A stretch of 64,000 nt of DNA from Phymatolithon calcareum (taxonomy: Eukaryota > Rhodophyta > Florideophyceae > Hapalidiales), in assembly GCA_977006965.1 (NCBI GenBank), contig OZ345379.1:868001-932000 (forward strand), in the 5' to 3' direction. How positions within the stretch are numbered: position 1 is the stretch's first letter; each line of letters starts with the position of its first letter. Shown in pieces: positions 44,780 to 58,000 of the stretch. The notes beneath the pieces are model-generated. The model was not told the origin of the DNA. It did not search any database and worked only from the letters and a program-made list of their open reading frames with translations. A program made the translations under genes and the position numbers.

Positions 44780-47470
44780 CTGGGTAAGATGGCTACAAGA
44801 TCATTCCAGGTGGTAGTTGCATTTGTGATGTACATTGCGGTTTCGTTTGTCTACATATCTCCTCTTGTGAGTCGAGAGGAGTGAGACAAGTGTTTGGAAT
44901 TCATCCACAGGCATTGCAGGCGGAAGGAAATAATCATGGGTGATCTTAACGCAAGACATAGGCACTGGGACCGCACAAGAAACTGGAGAGGGAAAAATCT
45001 GGAGAATAAGGACGATCACAAGACCAACATTTGTCTTCAGCAATCGCAAGAGCAACATCGATGTCTTCATTACGAAGTCCCTAGAAGGAGAGGTACCCGA
45101 ACTGTTGCATGGAATGTGGAAGGGTCTCACAGAACATATTCATATAGCAATCAGGGTACTGAACTACAGGATTATAACCCCGAGAAGAAAGAAATTTATT
45201 TCAAAGCTGCCAGGCAAAGACTGACAAGAACAACCAAGGCTAGAGAAAAAATGCCGAAGTGGGTACCGGGCATAGAGCAGCTTCGTGTCTGTACTGGCAA
45301 ACGGGAGTTGAACGACTGGTATGATATTTTTCTGGAAAAGCTGATGGAGCCGCGGACATCATCTAAGCCGAGGCCCCAGAGATTTAAAAGTTTTTGTAAC
45401 AAGGAGCTCGACAATCTGGCCAAAACACGAACCCGGAAATATAAGATTTACAGGAGAACAGGCCTCGAAAGTGAGAAAGAAGCTCTCCGAGAGGAGAAAA
45501 TGCTGTTAAAGAAGAACGTGAAAAAAGCCAAATGCGACCAATTTGAAACAGACCTTGAGGAGGTTGAGAAAAAGGGGCCGAGCGAGGCGGCGAACACCAC
45601 AAGCAAGATCATGTAGTCAAAATCCCGAAGTAAAGGAGAAAACAAAGCTCTCGGGGCTCCTGCCCACCCAAGAAAAGTCTCAGCGTACATCAGAAGTGTG
45701 TGTAAGGCGGAAGAAGACTGGAATCTGCAGTTGCGTACTTTTCCTCTCAATAGGGAAATGAAGCGCCACATCGCAAGAGCATTCAGCAGAACACCGAAGG
45801 GGAAGACGGTAGGTCCCCACGGAGTTGCGGTCGAAATGTTACACGCAAACAAAGAAGCGGGGCTCGAAATAATTCTAGCATTGTGGGAAACGTGCGGGAG
45901 ACTCAAATGTCTTCCTCGAGCACGGCGTCAAGCAACTCTTATTCCCTTATACAAGAAAGGCCCAGCTCATGTTGCAGAAAACAATAGGCCCATATCTCTT
46001 TTACGTAAAGCCAGGAAAATCATTGACTCAGCTCTAGATGCATACATACGCGAGAACTACCGCATCAACAAGGTTCATCTGGGTTTTCGGAAAGACAGAA
46101 GCACATATCTCTCTATACTCCGGGCAAAAAGTACAATGAAAAAGGTCATCCATTCATCTCAGTTCTCGACCTATCCGCGGCATAAGATAGTGTGCCAGGG
46201 GATATCATCATGAAGAGGCTGACGGAGAAACTTCCTGAAGAGATAACAAGGATGTTTGCATACTTTTTAAAACCCTCGTGGGTCACATCAGCTGACATGG
46301 TGTATCATTGACCGAGGAGTGCCTCAAGATTCCCCGCTTAGTCCATACCTATACAATATATTCATAGGCACATTCGCAGAAGCCGTCTCAAAGACAGACG
46401 GAAATGTCTCAGACAGCCCAGTGCAATTGTTCGCAGATGATGTTCAGCTTCAAGCGAAGACAGGACGAGGAATGCAGAAAACTTCTTGATATAGCGACCA
46501 GTTGGGAAAGCGAAAATGGCATGAAATGGAACAGAAAACCAGGAAAAAGCGAATTTCTTAAGTACAAAGGGCTCCAGAAGCACACTTTTTACTTGGCGGG
46601 ACGAGAACTGCATCAAGCCTGGAGGCTCTCGTATTTTGGGGTAAGCATGAATAACAAGGGTGTTACGGATGACACGGGCACAGCACGAGTTCGAAATTCT
46701 GCAGGATGCATACAAAATCTTCGGGAACTTGGAGTGAGTGTTCGAGGATTCAAACCGGAGATATGCATCAGGATCTTTAAGTCGCTAATAATCTCCAAAT
46801 GGTAGTATGCGCTACATGTGAATTCAATGACAAATCGATTGCTCTCGGCAATCGAGTCGGCAGAGGGCTTGTTCAACAAGAATGTTTTCGGAAAATATGC
46901 CGAACACCACCGGGACCGAATGCAAGTTCTGTGCCGACTGGGACCACGAAAGGTGAGGAGACGTCATCAAGCAGAAAAGTTTGCATTAAGCCTGGTAAGA
47001 CTCAAAAAGCGCCTTGAAGAAACAGAAGAGTATTTTGGAAGAGATAAGGACATAAAGGAAGAAATGAAGGATATTGAATATCTCAAGATCTATGCAGACT
47101 TGCGACAAGCCCTTCAGAAAACCCAGGAGGGATCTGTCACAAAGAAGAGGAGTAGAGAAGAAACAATTAAGGTATGGGAAAAGAAGATGGCAGATCAATG
47201 AAGATTCCTACTAGAGGCAAGCTGCCAGGGATCTTTTACATAGGAGAAAGAACAGCACGTTTCAGGTGCCTAAGGTTGACATTTAACAGAGCACCCCTTT
47301 GGAGAAAATCAGTATTGGGTGCCTTCTATGGGATTACCGCGGTGATCGAACGTGCTCTAGCGTCCTCGAAGATGAATACAGATATTTAGTTTAAGTGCAG
47401 GAGACTCACAGGAGCTCTTGCTGACAGAGAATTACGAATCAAGAACGTTTTGATTAGCCAGAGGTCTTTA
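44780..47470 (+). pseudogene. LINE ORF2: endonuclease plus reverse transcriptase, broken
   Basis: Endonuclease motifs are SFVYISP (about 44847) and IIMGDLNARHRHWDRTRN (44930-44985), followed in another frame by NIDVFITKS. RT motifs are GKTVGPHGVAVEMLHA, ATLIPLYKKG and NRPISLL (45800-46000), then LGFRKDRSTYLS, then motif A as LDLSAA-stop-DSVPGDI (about 46165-46200). RGVPQDSPLSPYLYNIFI (motif B, about 46312-46365) and QLFADDVQLQ (motif C, about 46427) follow. A C-terminal stretch 46818-47201 with HRDRMQVLCRL resembles LINE C-termini. At least four frameshifts or stops are present, including the stop in motif A. Confidence 0.85.
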
Positions 47471-47560
47471 ACTTAGAGAATATCCGAAGAGCTGCTCCGT
47501 TACTCCAAGCTGAGGCTTTGAGAGCTCTCGAAATAGAAATCATCAAATATCCATAAGTCG

Positions 47561-49212
47561 TAAGTTCGTGATGTGCGGCAATATTAGGAGAATCTTATTC
47601 CAAGCGAAGAACTCGTTTTTAGAATTGGAGTTCTCGCGAATGAAAGGTCTCAACTAAGTCGTGTTTATAATTTTCGCCTCTCAACGGCGAAATTTCATTA
47701 CACGACTACTTGATTTCCTGTTGCCATCCATATAGGAAGCGAGCTCTTCCTCGGAGCAGAATCTTAATGCATCCTTTGATCTATGTGCGACCAAAGGAAG
47801 CTTTCTGGTGGTCATAAGACTGTAGTATCGCTGTTTGTGGGTGGTAAATCTGACAAAAAGTGGCGAGCTGCGGAAACGACAGCATCCTTAAAAAAGATTT
47901 CAAAAGCTACTTACTTGTCATTCAAGGCTGTTCTAGAGGCGGAAATACAAACCGTGCGTGCGATAGTAATGTCGTTGAGATTGTTTCTTCTTGGAGAGTA
48001 GGTAGAACGTGTTAGAATGACTGTTCTCTTGAAGGAGAAGGTTTTCAGTAGGTGTCGAAATTCGATGCGCACATGGAGACCTCGAGTAAGATCGCAATTA
48101 TGATGCAGACTTCTTGTACTCACCACTACGACACGCATTGCGCGGATGTGTAACCACGTGTACGACGGTACTCCACTTTGACGGATATTCTATGACCCTG
48201 GCACCCTACATCACTGCGCTTTGTAATCGGCCTAGACAGCCAATAGAAATGCCCTGTACCCTGCTCGCACAATACAAATGGCATCGGCCGGCTCCCATAT
48301 TCAACCCACCGCGTTCGACTCCACTCATCGAAACCATCCACCGCCGAGGAGCGATCGGTCGCTGTAAGTTGCAGTCCGATTCCACAATCGAGGAGTAGTG
48401 GCGACTGGGGAGATCATCGGGAATGGTTTAACTCAAAGATCATTTCTGACATTGAAAAGTTTCCCAACCTGTCGGAGCGGATTTCTATAGCAGAGAACAA
48501 AGTTTTTCCTATTTTCTACGCTTGACATTCCCCATTGGGCATGGACTTTAAAAATTGTGGTCACAAACAAACGATAGATCGGAATTGAACACGAGCATCT
48601 GTTTTCGCCCGAATGTGAGATATTTGTGCGTTTTTGACTTTCTACGAGATATGCTGTCTCTACTAATGAAATTTAATAAGACCATCGAACTTCTAGCGTA
48701 TACTGAGATGGCTTCATTTCAGGCTGTCATTGATATATGTGAGAGCGCTGGAGAGTCGAACAACAGCTGCATGTGCGGTCAAATATGCCCGTTACCAGCA
48801 AAACGAGGAATCTCTAGTGCGACAAGAAGCTCTCGTATATTTCAAGAAATCTCGCTGTTGTGATGTAGTTTCGATATGTGGTGCTTCTACAACAGTTTTT
48901 TGCTCTTCAGGAGGAATTTCATGGATGGGCGATGTGTTCTTTCAAGATCCGAATTTGGCACACAATATTTGGACCATTGATATGAAAGATTGTCTGGGAA
49001 GATTAAGGGGAGATAAATCTGTTTCAGAGAGCGAGTTCTGTGTTTTAGAAACATTTATGAAGCCGCTTAACTTCTTGGCGCTGCTCACGAGCGTACAATT
49101 TAGTTCATTTGATGCACAGTCGGCAGAATTTCTTCGGTGGAGATTATCGAAGCTGAATACCTAAACTATAAAATTAATTTGAACATCCAAATACTCAACA
49201 TTTCCAGTTTTT
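47561..49212. other. Spacer DNA of unknown content
   Basis: Frames at 47783-48001, 48555-48863 and 48730-49164 (144 aa, plus) have no domain I recognise. This and 40087-40320 are all that remains of the spacer if the hAT and LINE are removed, about 1.9 kb. The right arm begins at about 49213. Confidence 0.4.
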
Positions 49213-49379
49213 TCTCCCCGGGAAACTCGCCAAGGCTCGCGATCGAGATTGGAGGGGGGGACGTGTCTGCGAGGCTTTCATTTCATTGGCTTTCGCATTC
49301 ATATGTCTCAAACGACCTCATCCCCGGGAAATTAGCCAGCACTCACTATCTGCAGAGCTGAGTGATTACGGTTAAGACG

Positions 49380-49916
49380 CTAATCGCTGTCGGCAATGAT
49401 CTGAAGAAAACATAACAGAGAATTTACATATACTCTCCTATTTCCAGCGCCTATGGAGACTTTTAAGAGCTTTTCTCTTCGACATTGCTCCAGACTGTAT
49501 CTGTAGAGCCTATTTTCAAGCTGTGAACATTCACTAATGTGATGGTATCGTGAATGTTCACAAGGAATCATCACTTCCATACACCGTGCTTGTGTTGAAT
49601 TGACAACTTCGCCAATTCTGAAACTGCAGAAGCTGTTCGCTATGGACCGCCGTAAGTCGTTACAAATTAGACGTACAGGAGAGCGAAATCTTCCAAGAAA
49701 GACGCACACAATTGTTGACGAGAATGAGACGTTCCTCCTTCTGAACGGAGTAAGAGCACATGGCGGAGATTTTGTGAATACAAGGAGAAGAAAATTATGG
49801 AGAGATAATTCGCTCTTCGTTACTGCCTTTGGGCTATTGGAAAAGAAAAGACAATAGATGCGAAATCTAATACTTGTGCAGATGAAGCGCCATCGGATTG
49901 AACGCGGCAATTCCAA
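49380..49916 (-). CDS. Mirror copy of the 178-aa hypothetical ORF
   Basis: Same frame as 39383-39919, with three residue changes near the C-terminus (REKLLKVSIGAG against REKRLTVSIEAG). Both arms keep the frame open. No known domain. Confidence 0.2.
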   Translation of the reverse strand: MELPRSIRWRFICTSIRFRIYCLFFSNSPKAVTKSELSLHNFLLLVFTKSPPCALTPFRRRNVSFSSTIVCVFLGRFRSPVRLICNDLRRSIANSFCSFRIGEVVNSTQARCMEVMIPCEHSRYHHISECSQLENRLYRYSLEQCRREKLLKVSIGAGNRRVYVNSLLCFLQIIADSD

Positions 49917-51657
49917 TTGCCACCATCGTTTCCCAAGCTAGCCGGCCCGATGGAGAAGTCTTCTGGCGCCCTTCTCGTTTTAAGAACGCGAAAGATGTTG
50001 TATATTTCTGGCGACGGAGAATTATAAAATATTGAAGGTCTGTGAGCCATGCCTACAAGATTGCGACCGCGGAGTTGAGGGAAAACGTTTGGGAGAAGAA
50101 GTATGGAAACAAATGGGGGAAGAAGGAGGGCCACAAGCAGGTCCTTGGAAGAATGAGAAAAGTGGCTCTACAAGTGATTTCTTTTTCGAATGGCTTTGCA
50201 AATCAGATTCAGAAGGAAATGATGAAGACTAGGACAAGGATTTAGATTAATTTTCCCATGTCTGGAAGAACACCCTTTATCTAAAATAAAGTGACGTAGG
50301 ACAGCGAAAAAGGAAGAACTCGGAGCTCTCAAACGTTAGACTATCAAATGAAAAAAGGACCAAACTGCTTTAAAAAGTACTAAGAAACCTCCTACGAATG
50401 TCTGCAGATACTCTAAACAGTCACTGAATTATTGAACAATCTGAAATTTCATTCCTACTCCATAGTACCAGTTGTACTCGACGAGTTCGGTGCTGAGTCG
50501 CGGAAGGCCTTCATACAGTTTTTGTTTTGTCTTTTTAATTTAGAATGAGCATGTCTTGCTTGTCCACACATTAACGACGGTCCGCTCCCTTTAACCCTTA
50601 CATTACAAGCAAACGAAGCCCACGGAAAGAACCTTCACACTGAATTTTTCTGCTTATTTTCTTCTAGTGTTGACAATTATTTGGCTAAGCGGTCCTCCCT
50701 AGGATTCCTCTCCAATGAACAGCCGTTCAGTACGTCCACTTGGTCGAACGGAAATGGATGAGTGCAAAGTTCAAAAAGATTCAATTCTAGACAACGCTTA
50801 AGGACCTACTTCCCCATCTTTGAAGCGCTCTCACTAGCCGAAACAATGCTCATAAACTGGATGAAATTTTTAATTATGTCGTCTGCACCGACGGGACTGC
50901 ACCCAGTTTCAAGAAAATGTGTAGAAACAAGTGAAATATTTTCAAATATGAAGTCAGCAAAAGTATCCAATATTCGGCTCTAATCAATCATTACGGAAAA
51001 ATGCTTACTGTGTTTCCTTCGAACAGTTTCAGCTTCACGTCGGGGCGCAACGTGAATTTTACTATATTTTTCGCCTGTTCCTTTGCCGATTTTAAAAAAC
51101 TTTTGGTCTCGCAGCCCGAACTTTTTTGCCACCTAGACGTTCGATTTTACCAAATTTGCGGTATTCCTGCGGTAGTGTACGAACATTCGAAACTTTTGAC
51201 CGAGGCAATAAGAAATTCATGCAGTCCTTTTCGAGATAATTGTTCATCTTTGTAGGCGATTTTTTTTCAAGATCAGAATTACGAAAAGTGCTCTACACTC
51301 CTTATTTCGTCCCCTTTCTTTGATTTTCTTTGATTTTTGGATAACCTGCATTCTTGGCTTTCTATAATAGTTTTCAAAATGCGAAGAACGGATTAGGAAG
51401 TGGTCTTAAACTTCGCGTTTAAGGAGCTGTCCCGATTTTCGAAGGAACCGTCTGCTGAGAATTTCTAGAAAAAGTTGCCACGGCGCGAGGACTTTTTTTG
51501 CTTAGTCAATTATGTACTGCCATAAGAGAAAGTGTCCAATGAGTTTCTCGGATTGCCAAGCTCATAAAAAATAAAAGTGAAAATCTAAGATGGGGATGTA
51601 GGTCCTTAATTTCTAGATTTTCATTATTTGTCAGAATATCATACCTGGGAAAAATGG

Positions 51658-51902
51658 GAGCAAAACTCACGTGGAATTGAGGGACTTTTCTTATCATAGC
51701 GCTTACATTGGAACAGTTCTTCCAATCCAATCCTTGAACCCCTGCTGGAAGTTCTGGTTGGAACTGTTCGTATGTAAGCGCTATGATTTCAACTCTTGAA
51801 AAGTGAAAGTTGCTCGCGTTGGAATAATTCGTTTGGCCAATACTCTGCTTGCATGAAAGCGTTATGATAAGAAAAGTCACTCAATTCCAGATGAGTTTTG
51901 CA
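51658..51902. mobile_element. Mirror copy of the compound MITE
   Basis: Reverse complement of 37397-37641, with the same outer and inner inverted repeats. I saw no differences from the left copy. Confidence 0.5.
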
Positions 51903-52039
51903 ATAAATTTTTACTTACCTCAAGTTCACTTTTTCTTACGCTACTGACGACGAAGAAGCTCGTGTCGGGTGGCGGGCTGGCAAACGACGCGACGTTATTG
52001 GGTAATACTACTCGATAACATTGGGTTTGTTTTCATTGC

Positions 52040-52579
52040 TTGCCAAGTTGCGACTTTGCCAATTGGCAAAGTAACAAGTATTGTCATCTGGGACATTACG
52101 AATTAAGATTTGGCCAGAAGCAACGAGGATGTGAAATGACAAACGCAATGGCTCCCCCTGCGCTCGATCACCCTAATAGCGGACACATCGACGACATCTT
52201 GCCATTGCACTCCGGTCCGCCAAGAACAACTGGCCGCCCGAGAAAGTACAGTCTGGTGAGGGCTATTTTTGGAGGTACAGTGTTCCTCCTTGGCATCGGT
52301 ATTTCGGTGTTCAGAGGTATCACGTTTTCCAAACTGGCTTGTACGTTGGTTGCTACATACGTCGCACCGAAGATGGTTCACGCATTTGAGAATGATGATG
52401 ATGGTCAGGTCAATGTTGGTGTATCTGTACTCGGAAGAGAAGTCAAGTTTACGGTTAAGCAAGGACTCCGCGGACAAGGCGTTGAACAGAACCTACATCT
52501 GACGTCTGACCATAAGTGTGCTTCCAACGCAGAAGACGCCGAACCCGACACAGGCCCACATCCCGATGAAATGTGTTGA
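52040..52579 (+). CDS. Mirror copy of the 179-aa hypothetical ORF
   Basis: Identical in translation to 37259-36720. See that entry for composition and doubts about coding. Confidence 0.3.
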   Translation: MPSCDFANWQSNKYCHLGHYELRFGQKQRGCEMTNAMAPPALDHPNSGHIDDILPLHSGPPRTTGRPRKYSLVRAIFGGTVFLLGIGISVFRGITFSKLACTLVATYVAPKMVHAFENDDDGQVNVGVSVLGREVKFTVKQGLRGQGVEQNLHLTSDHKCASNAEDAEPDTGPHPDEMC

Positions 52580-54574
52580 GAGTAACACAACGATTTGAGT
52601 TAGGTGAGGCACCGCGGCTTGGATGAAACTATGTCGGGATAGGAAACAATTTCGGTAGCACAGTGTTGGTTATGTTTGCATGTTGTTGTCGATGGGCAGA
52701 TGTGACTTCCATGGCAGTTGGATCAACTGATACAGGAAGCAGAATGATGCAAGCCGTGAGTAGGAGTGAGCGTGTAGGATCGTTGATTCAGGTGATACTC
52801 GAGCAGTAAAACGCAGGTATCAAAAAGCAAATATGTCGAAAAAGTGGTAGACATAGTACGCGACAAATAGTTTCCTTGACAGCTCCCTAAGCAGCAAAGC
52901 AAAACATGATCTCTGCTGTCATGACCAGCAGCCCAACAGTGTCAGATATTATGTCAGAAGCAACGAGTTGAATCAATTCGAGCGATGGGGATCACATTTT
53001 ATCCCATCTTCTACAATCTTCGCCGCAACCGCAGCCAGTCAGTTAATCAATAGTGGGGGGAAATGAAGAGCTGCTGTCAGGACGCGTGCCTCAGTGGAGT
53101 TGAAAGCGGATTTTGATGTTCAGCAAAACAATATATGAATTTGTCCTTTACCAACTGCCCGTCAATAAATTCTGCGTCAGAGCACATGCGAGTTGATTTC
53201 TTTCCATATACGGGACCAAGCGACAATCAAATTTCGTGTCACACGCGGTGTTGTGTGCGAACTCATCTATCTGAAGAGATCGAATGATAATCCAGAGCGT
53301 GGCGGGTTGACGGGACAGCCAGGCGGGCTGCAATGCAGGTATATGGAGAATGATTTTGCTTCTTACTGTCGTGAGCGGATGTTGGGCAAAATCACATTTT
53401 CCGCAAATGAGCGAACGAGTTTCGAACGCGGTTCGAATTTTGAATATTTGTCTCGGCGGTTCATTATGCCGTTTCCCAGAGGTGTTCATGTTCCAGAGAA
53501 ACAGAATGCATTGTCGTTGTTCTAAAACGCGGCGGCATGCTTATCGCCTCTTCTTAGCGCCCGAGTGTCATTGGGTTGTACTGTGCTACGGCTGGGTGCT
53601 CCGCTTGGGAAGCGGCTGGCGCATGATAAAAAGTCACGTCACATCGAGAAAGGTGGTATAGCGAAGGTGGTGGCCAAAGGCATTTTGACGCCACCTTACC
53701 GAGGAAAAGGACGTCGATGCAACCCAATATACAGAAATATGACCGGGGAGACTGTATTGCATTAGTATTATGTGACTCGGGGATGACAAAGTGCAGGATT
53801 CCACATGCGCATGGCGATTGAAATTGGGACGTCGGCAAGACGCAGAAAGTCAGAGAGGGGCTTAACGTGCGCGCCATTGCAGTGCGGAGAACAGCAAACG
53901 TTGGACGGGATCCATTGCGTGAGAAAAATGAATGCAGAATAGTCGGTGAGCAGTGCCTTGGTTGCTCTTAACGATAAAGAGCTCAGTGCAGTGATGAGAA
54001 AGTATGGCACACGAGCAGATATCGTCCAGTTTCGGTTGACGAAAGTTGAAGTAGCTGTGTGAGGAGCTACAAGGTTGAGTCGAATGTGATCGCCAGTGGT
54101 TGTGAGAAGTGAATGTCAGCTTTAAAATGCCTTCTACGAAGTACGATATTGGTGGACGGGAGATGGTAGTCATTCAAATTCGTTCTTTTGAGTCGGTGTC
54201 TCTTAAGAGCAGTTCAAAAGTCCCTCGTAGAAAATGGCTCACAATTTTGAGCCTGAAGGGAAGATTTGACAGTTCTGAGCTTCCTGGTGTGTAAATTTCT
54301 ATCAAATTGCTCTTTCTATGATGGAAATAGGTTCGGCTACCCGGTTCGTACAGCCTTCGTACGGAAAATCCTCTGGTTCGTACGACTTCCAAGTGAAATG
54401 CGTGGAATTGAGGTTAAGGTAGGTAATGACGGAAGTCAGAGATGGAAGGCTCGAAGTGCTGTTTTCGTGCAGGTGGTTCGCTCTATTGCGGACTGGGTGA
54501 GATCGAACGGCATGTCAATTCTCCTGTTAGAGGCAGGAGCAAAAAGGAATGCTTATCAGGCAGTACATCTTATA
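52074..54574 (+). repeat. Mirror of inner palindrome half U2
   Basis: Reverse complement of 34725-37225. Very few differences occur, for example Val to Ala in a frame near 54350 and Cys to Ser near 54215. Confidence 0.75.
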
Positions 54575-55058
54575 GTGCGAAAGACTTATTCTTCATTTGC
54601 ACGAAAGTGATTTCGTATTACGGGTAAAAACGTTTATAAGCTGTCATTTCTGTATCCACAACCAAGCAAGCAACAGAATTGAGAAGCAACAGAAGAGGAT
54701 ATGTGATGATTTATTTTAAAAGCTCCCATAACCTCAATTTGCGTAGCAGGGCAGTTTCTCACTCTCTTCTGTGTCAGTCACACTCTGCTCTTCTAAAATC
54801 TCCTTAATTCGAATTTCTCTTCACGTGAATATTTTACTATGAGGTTTTAAGCTCGGGTTAAAGTCCGCATATTAAAATATATGCTAATCAAATTTTCCTT
54901 AACGCAAGACTAACGCAGGCCAATACCCAGAAGAAGAGAATTCGCGCGGTATATTTTTTATATCATTCCGCAGAAAATGTAGTTTATAGCTCCAGAAAGT
55001 TCATCGGGGGATAGTTATCTTCTCTCGCGAAGTCGAGTGTTAAGTCCCAGTCTTGTTG

Positions 55059-58000
55059 CATGTTATGACACACTGACTGTATACCATCCCGTATTTTCTC
55101 TGCCTCGAAAAGGAATAAATGATATGCCGTTCAATCTCATTCAGTCCGTAGTAGAGCGAGCGACTCACACGAACACACCGCTTCGAACCTTGGATAACTG
55201 AGTTTCGGTATTACCTAAATCAGCTTCAACTGTGCACATTTCATATAGGAACTGGTACGAACCAGAGCATTTACCGTACGGAATGTTCACGCAGAGGGAA
55301 GCCGAATTTTCTCTTTTGATAATAGAAAGAGAAAGTCGGTTGAAAGAAGCACACACCAGGAATCTTAGAAGTCTCAAAACTGTCTTTCAGGCTCAAATTT
55401 GAGAGCCATTTTCTACGGACTTTCTGAACTGCTCTTAAGGGACGCAGTGTCAAAAGAACGTATTCTGAATAACTATCTTCTCTCGTCCACCACAAGAGCA
55501 CTTCATAGGTGTATCGCTGAGGGCCTTTTCGCAACTGCAGCCTAGCTGACAGTTAGAACTTCTGCAGCTCATATGTCTCATATCCACTGGCGAACACACT
55601 CGACTGAACCGTCAAGCAGCAAGCACGGCTACTTCAACATCCGTCGACAGAAGTTGGGAGACATCTTCTCGTGTACGCTACTTTTTCCGGCATTGCACGG
55701 AGCACTTCATGCTGAAGAGCAGGCAAGGCACTGTTCACCTACATTGTGATTCACATTTCTCACTCAATGGATCCCGTCCAAAGTTTGGCATTCTTCGCGC
55801 TGCAGTAGCGCACTCTTCAAGCCCCTCTCTGACATTCTGCGTCTTGCTGATGTCCCACTTTCGATCGCCATGAGCAAGTGAATATCTTGCAGTATGCTCT
55901 ACCCGCAGCGTATACTATCGATGCAATATATTTGATCTCTCCAGTCATATTTCTCTACGTTGGGGTGCATCGCCGTGCTTTTCCGTTGTAGACGAAGTCT
56001 AAGTACCGTTTTACCAGCACCTTCGCTATACCACCTTTCTCGGTGTGACGCGAATCATCTGCAATTTCGTCAAACCTGTTTGATCCGTTGCTGTACTGAG
56101 TGTTGAGTTGACAAGAGGGTAGTACAAGGCAGGGGGCAAACGTGCACGCCCATCTGCCAGGCCCTGGCACGACTTCTACCATGCAGAGGCGGCTTCCCAA
56201 CCTAAGCGCCCAGTCGCCATACAGCACATCTCAAAGACATCCAGGCGCTGCACAAAGGCGATAAGTGCGGTGCCACATTTAGAACAGCTGATGCATCCTG
56301 TTTCTCTGGACTTTGAACACTTACGGGAAACAGCGTCATGCTGAAAGTTTATCCCGGCCGTTCATCATTATGATGAACCGCCGGGATAAACATTCAAACT
56401 TCAAACCGCACTCGGAACTCGATCTCGCTTTGCGCAAAATATTCCTTTGCGCAAAATCGTCTCACGACACGAAACAGTCAAATCGTTCTCCATATAACTG
56501 CACTGCAGTCCACCTGACAGCCCCGTCGACCCGCCGCAGTCCTGATTTTCAATCGATCTCTTCAGATCGATGAGGTCGTACACAACTCTACGTGTGACAC
56601 GAAATCTAATCTTAGCTTGGTCCCGTGCATGGGAAAGAAATCAGCTCTCATGTCTTCTGAATCGGACTTATGGACTGGCATTTGGCATAATATGAATTCA
56701 TCTACCGTTTTGTTGAACACCAAAATTCAGCTTGCCTTCCTCTGAAGCAGACACTGTTCTTTCGTCCCTCTGTCGATGAGCTCTAAACTGCCTGTTGCTT
56801 CGGCGCAGGGTATAAAAGAATGAAGTTTGGTCCCGATCGCTCGAATTGAATCTTCTCATTGCCTGTGGCGTAAACCCTTGTTTGCCGTCGAGACACACTA
56901 TATTGGCATTAGGGTTGCAAGCCGCGTAACAGAATCGAAGTTTTGCGGATTGGTCGCACTCCTCACATTTCGTCTGGGTACGGTTGTGAGTATTATTCGT
57001 CGTCTTCACTGGTTCCTGTAGCATTCGTCGAGGTTTGACTCCGATCTCGACTTCTGCGCGGACTACTTGTTCAAAACGCCCTTGACATATTGCCTTCATG
57101 AAAAAGATCGAGCTCGGTTTGCCGTGGTTGCAACTGATACTGTTCGGCTCCTGGTCATGGCGATAGTGATCATGTTTTGCTTTGCTGCTTAAGGAGCTGC
57201 CAAGGAAACTATTTGTTTGTTGTTTGTTTATTGCAGGTTATTCGAATTACACAAAGTGTACATTATTCATCATCAAGTGTCTATTTTACGGAAATTTTCC
57301 CTCAATTGAGGGAAGAGATTCATTTAATTTTTTGCTAATGAAAGTTACTCGCTATCAAGCGCATCAACAGCGCCAAGCTCATAGATGTCTTCAGCATGCT
57401 TAGTGAAGCAGTTCCAAACAGTAGAAATGTCGCAAATGTATATTGTGGCACTATCAAGCGTATTACATTGTGAGAACACAATGGTCGAGGTCTTGCATTA
57501 TCAAACTCTGCAGTTGTTTAGCACAACAAAAGTAGTCATCATGACCTCTGCAGACATCGCTTTACATTTCTTAGAGGTAACGTGGCGTCTAACACTGTTC
57601 TCGAATGCAAATGTACGCTCTGGCGCGACTGAACGTCGACAAGTATTGCGCGTGTCAAATGCTGTCGATGACTTGCTCTCCCGGCACTTTACAAAACCTT
57701 CACTGTGTCATGTGCTGTTGACACTCTGCATGGTCACCAGAGAATAACAGCCAGCTAACAACCTAGAAAATCGCCAGAAGAGTTAGATGGCCCCTATGAA
57801 CTATAGGCGCACTTTTTTTGAATTTGGAATTTATTAAACGCCCTCAGTAACACTCATGAGACTGCAAGGGAGATGCGTTTCAGCAGCTACGTTGTAGCTT
57901 CGATCATATATTCAAATACTTGTAACCCGGGTTAGCGTCGTAGCCCTAGCTGCAAAAACCCTCTCCCGTAAAAGGGCGGAGGGAAAAGCTTGGGGTCCAC

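Larger units (their letters stand above)
43170..47560 (+). mobile_element. LINE (non-LTR retrotransposon), near full length, dead
   Basis: ORF1-like frames (43391-43705, about 43715-43884 and 43914-44531) are followed by an ORF2 with endonuclease and reverse transcriptase. The 3' end (TTTGAGAGCTCTCGAAATAG, about 47515-47535) is shared with truncated copies at 42720 and 34600. The element sits in the spacer between the arms, directly after the hAT 3' flank. The 5' end and target duplication were not identified. Confidence 0.75.
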
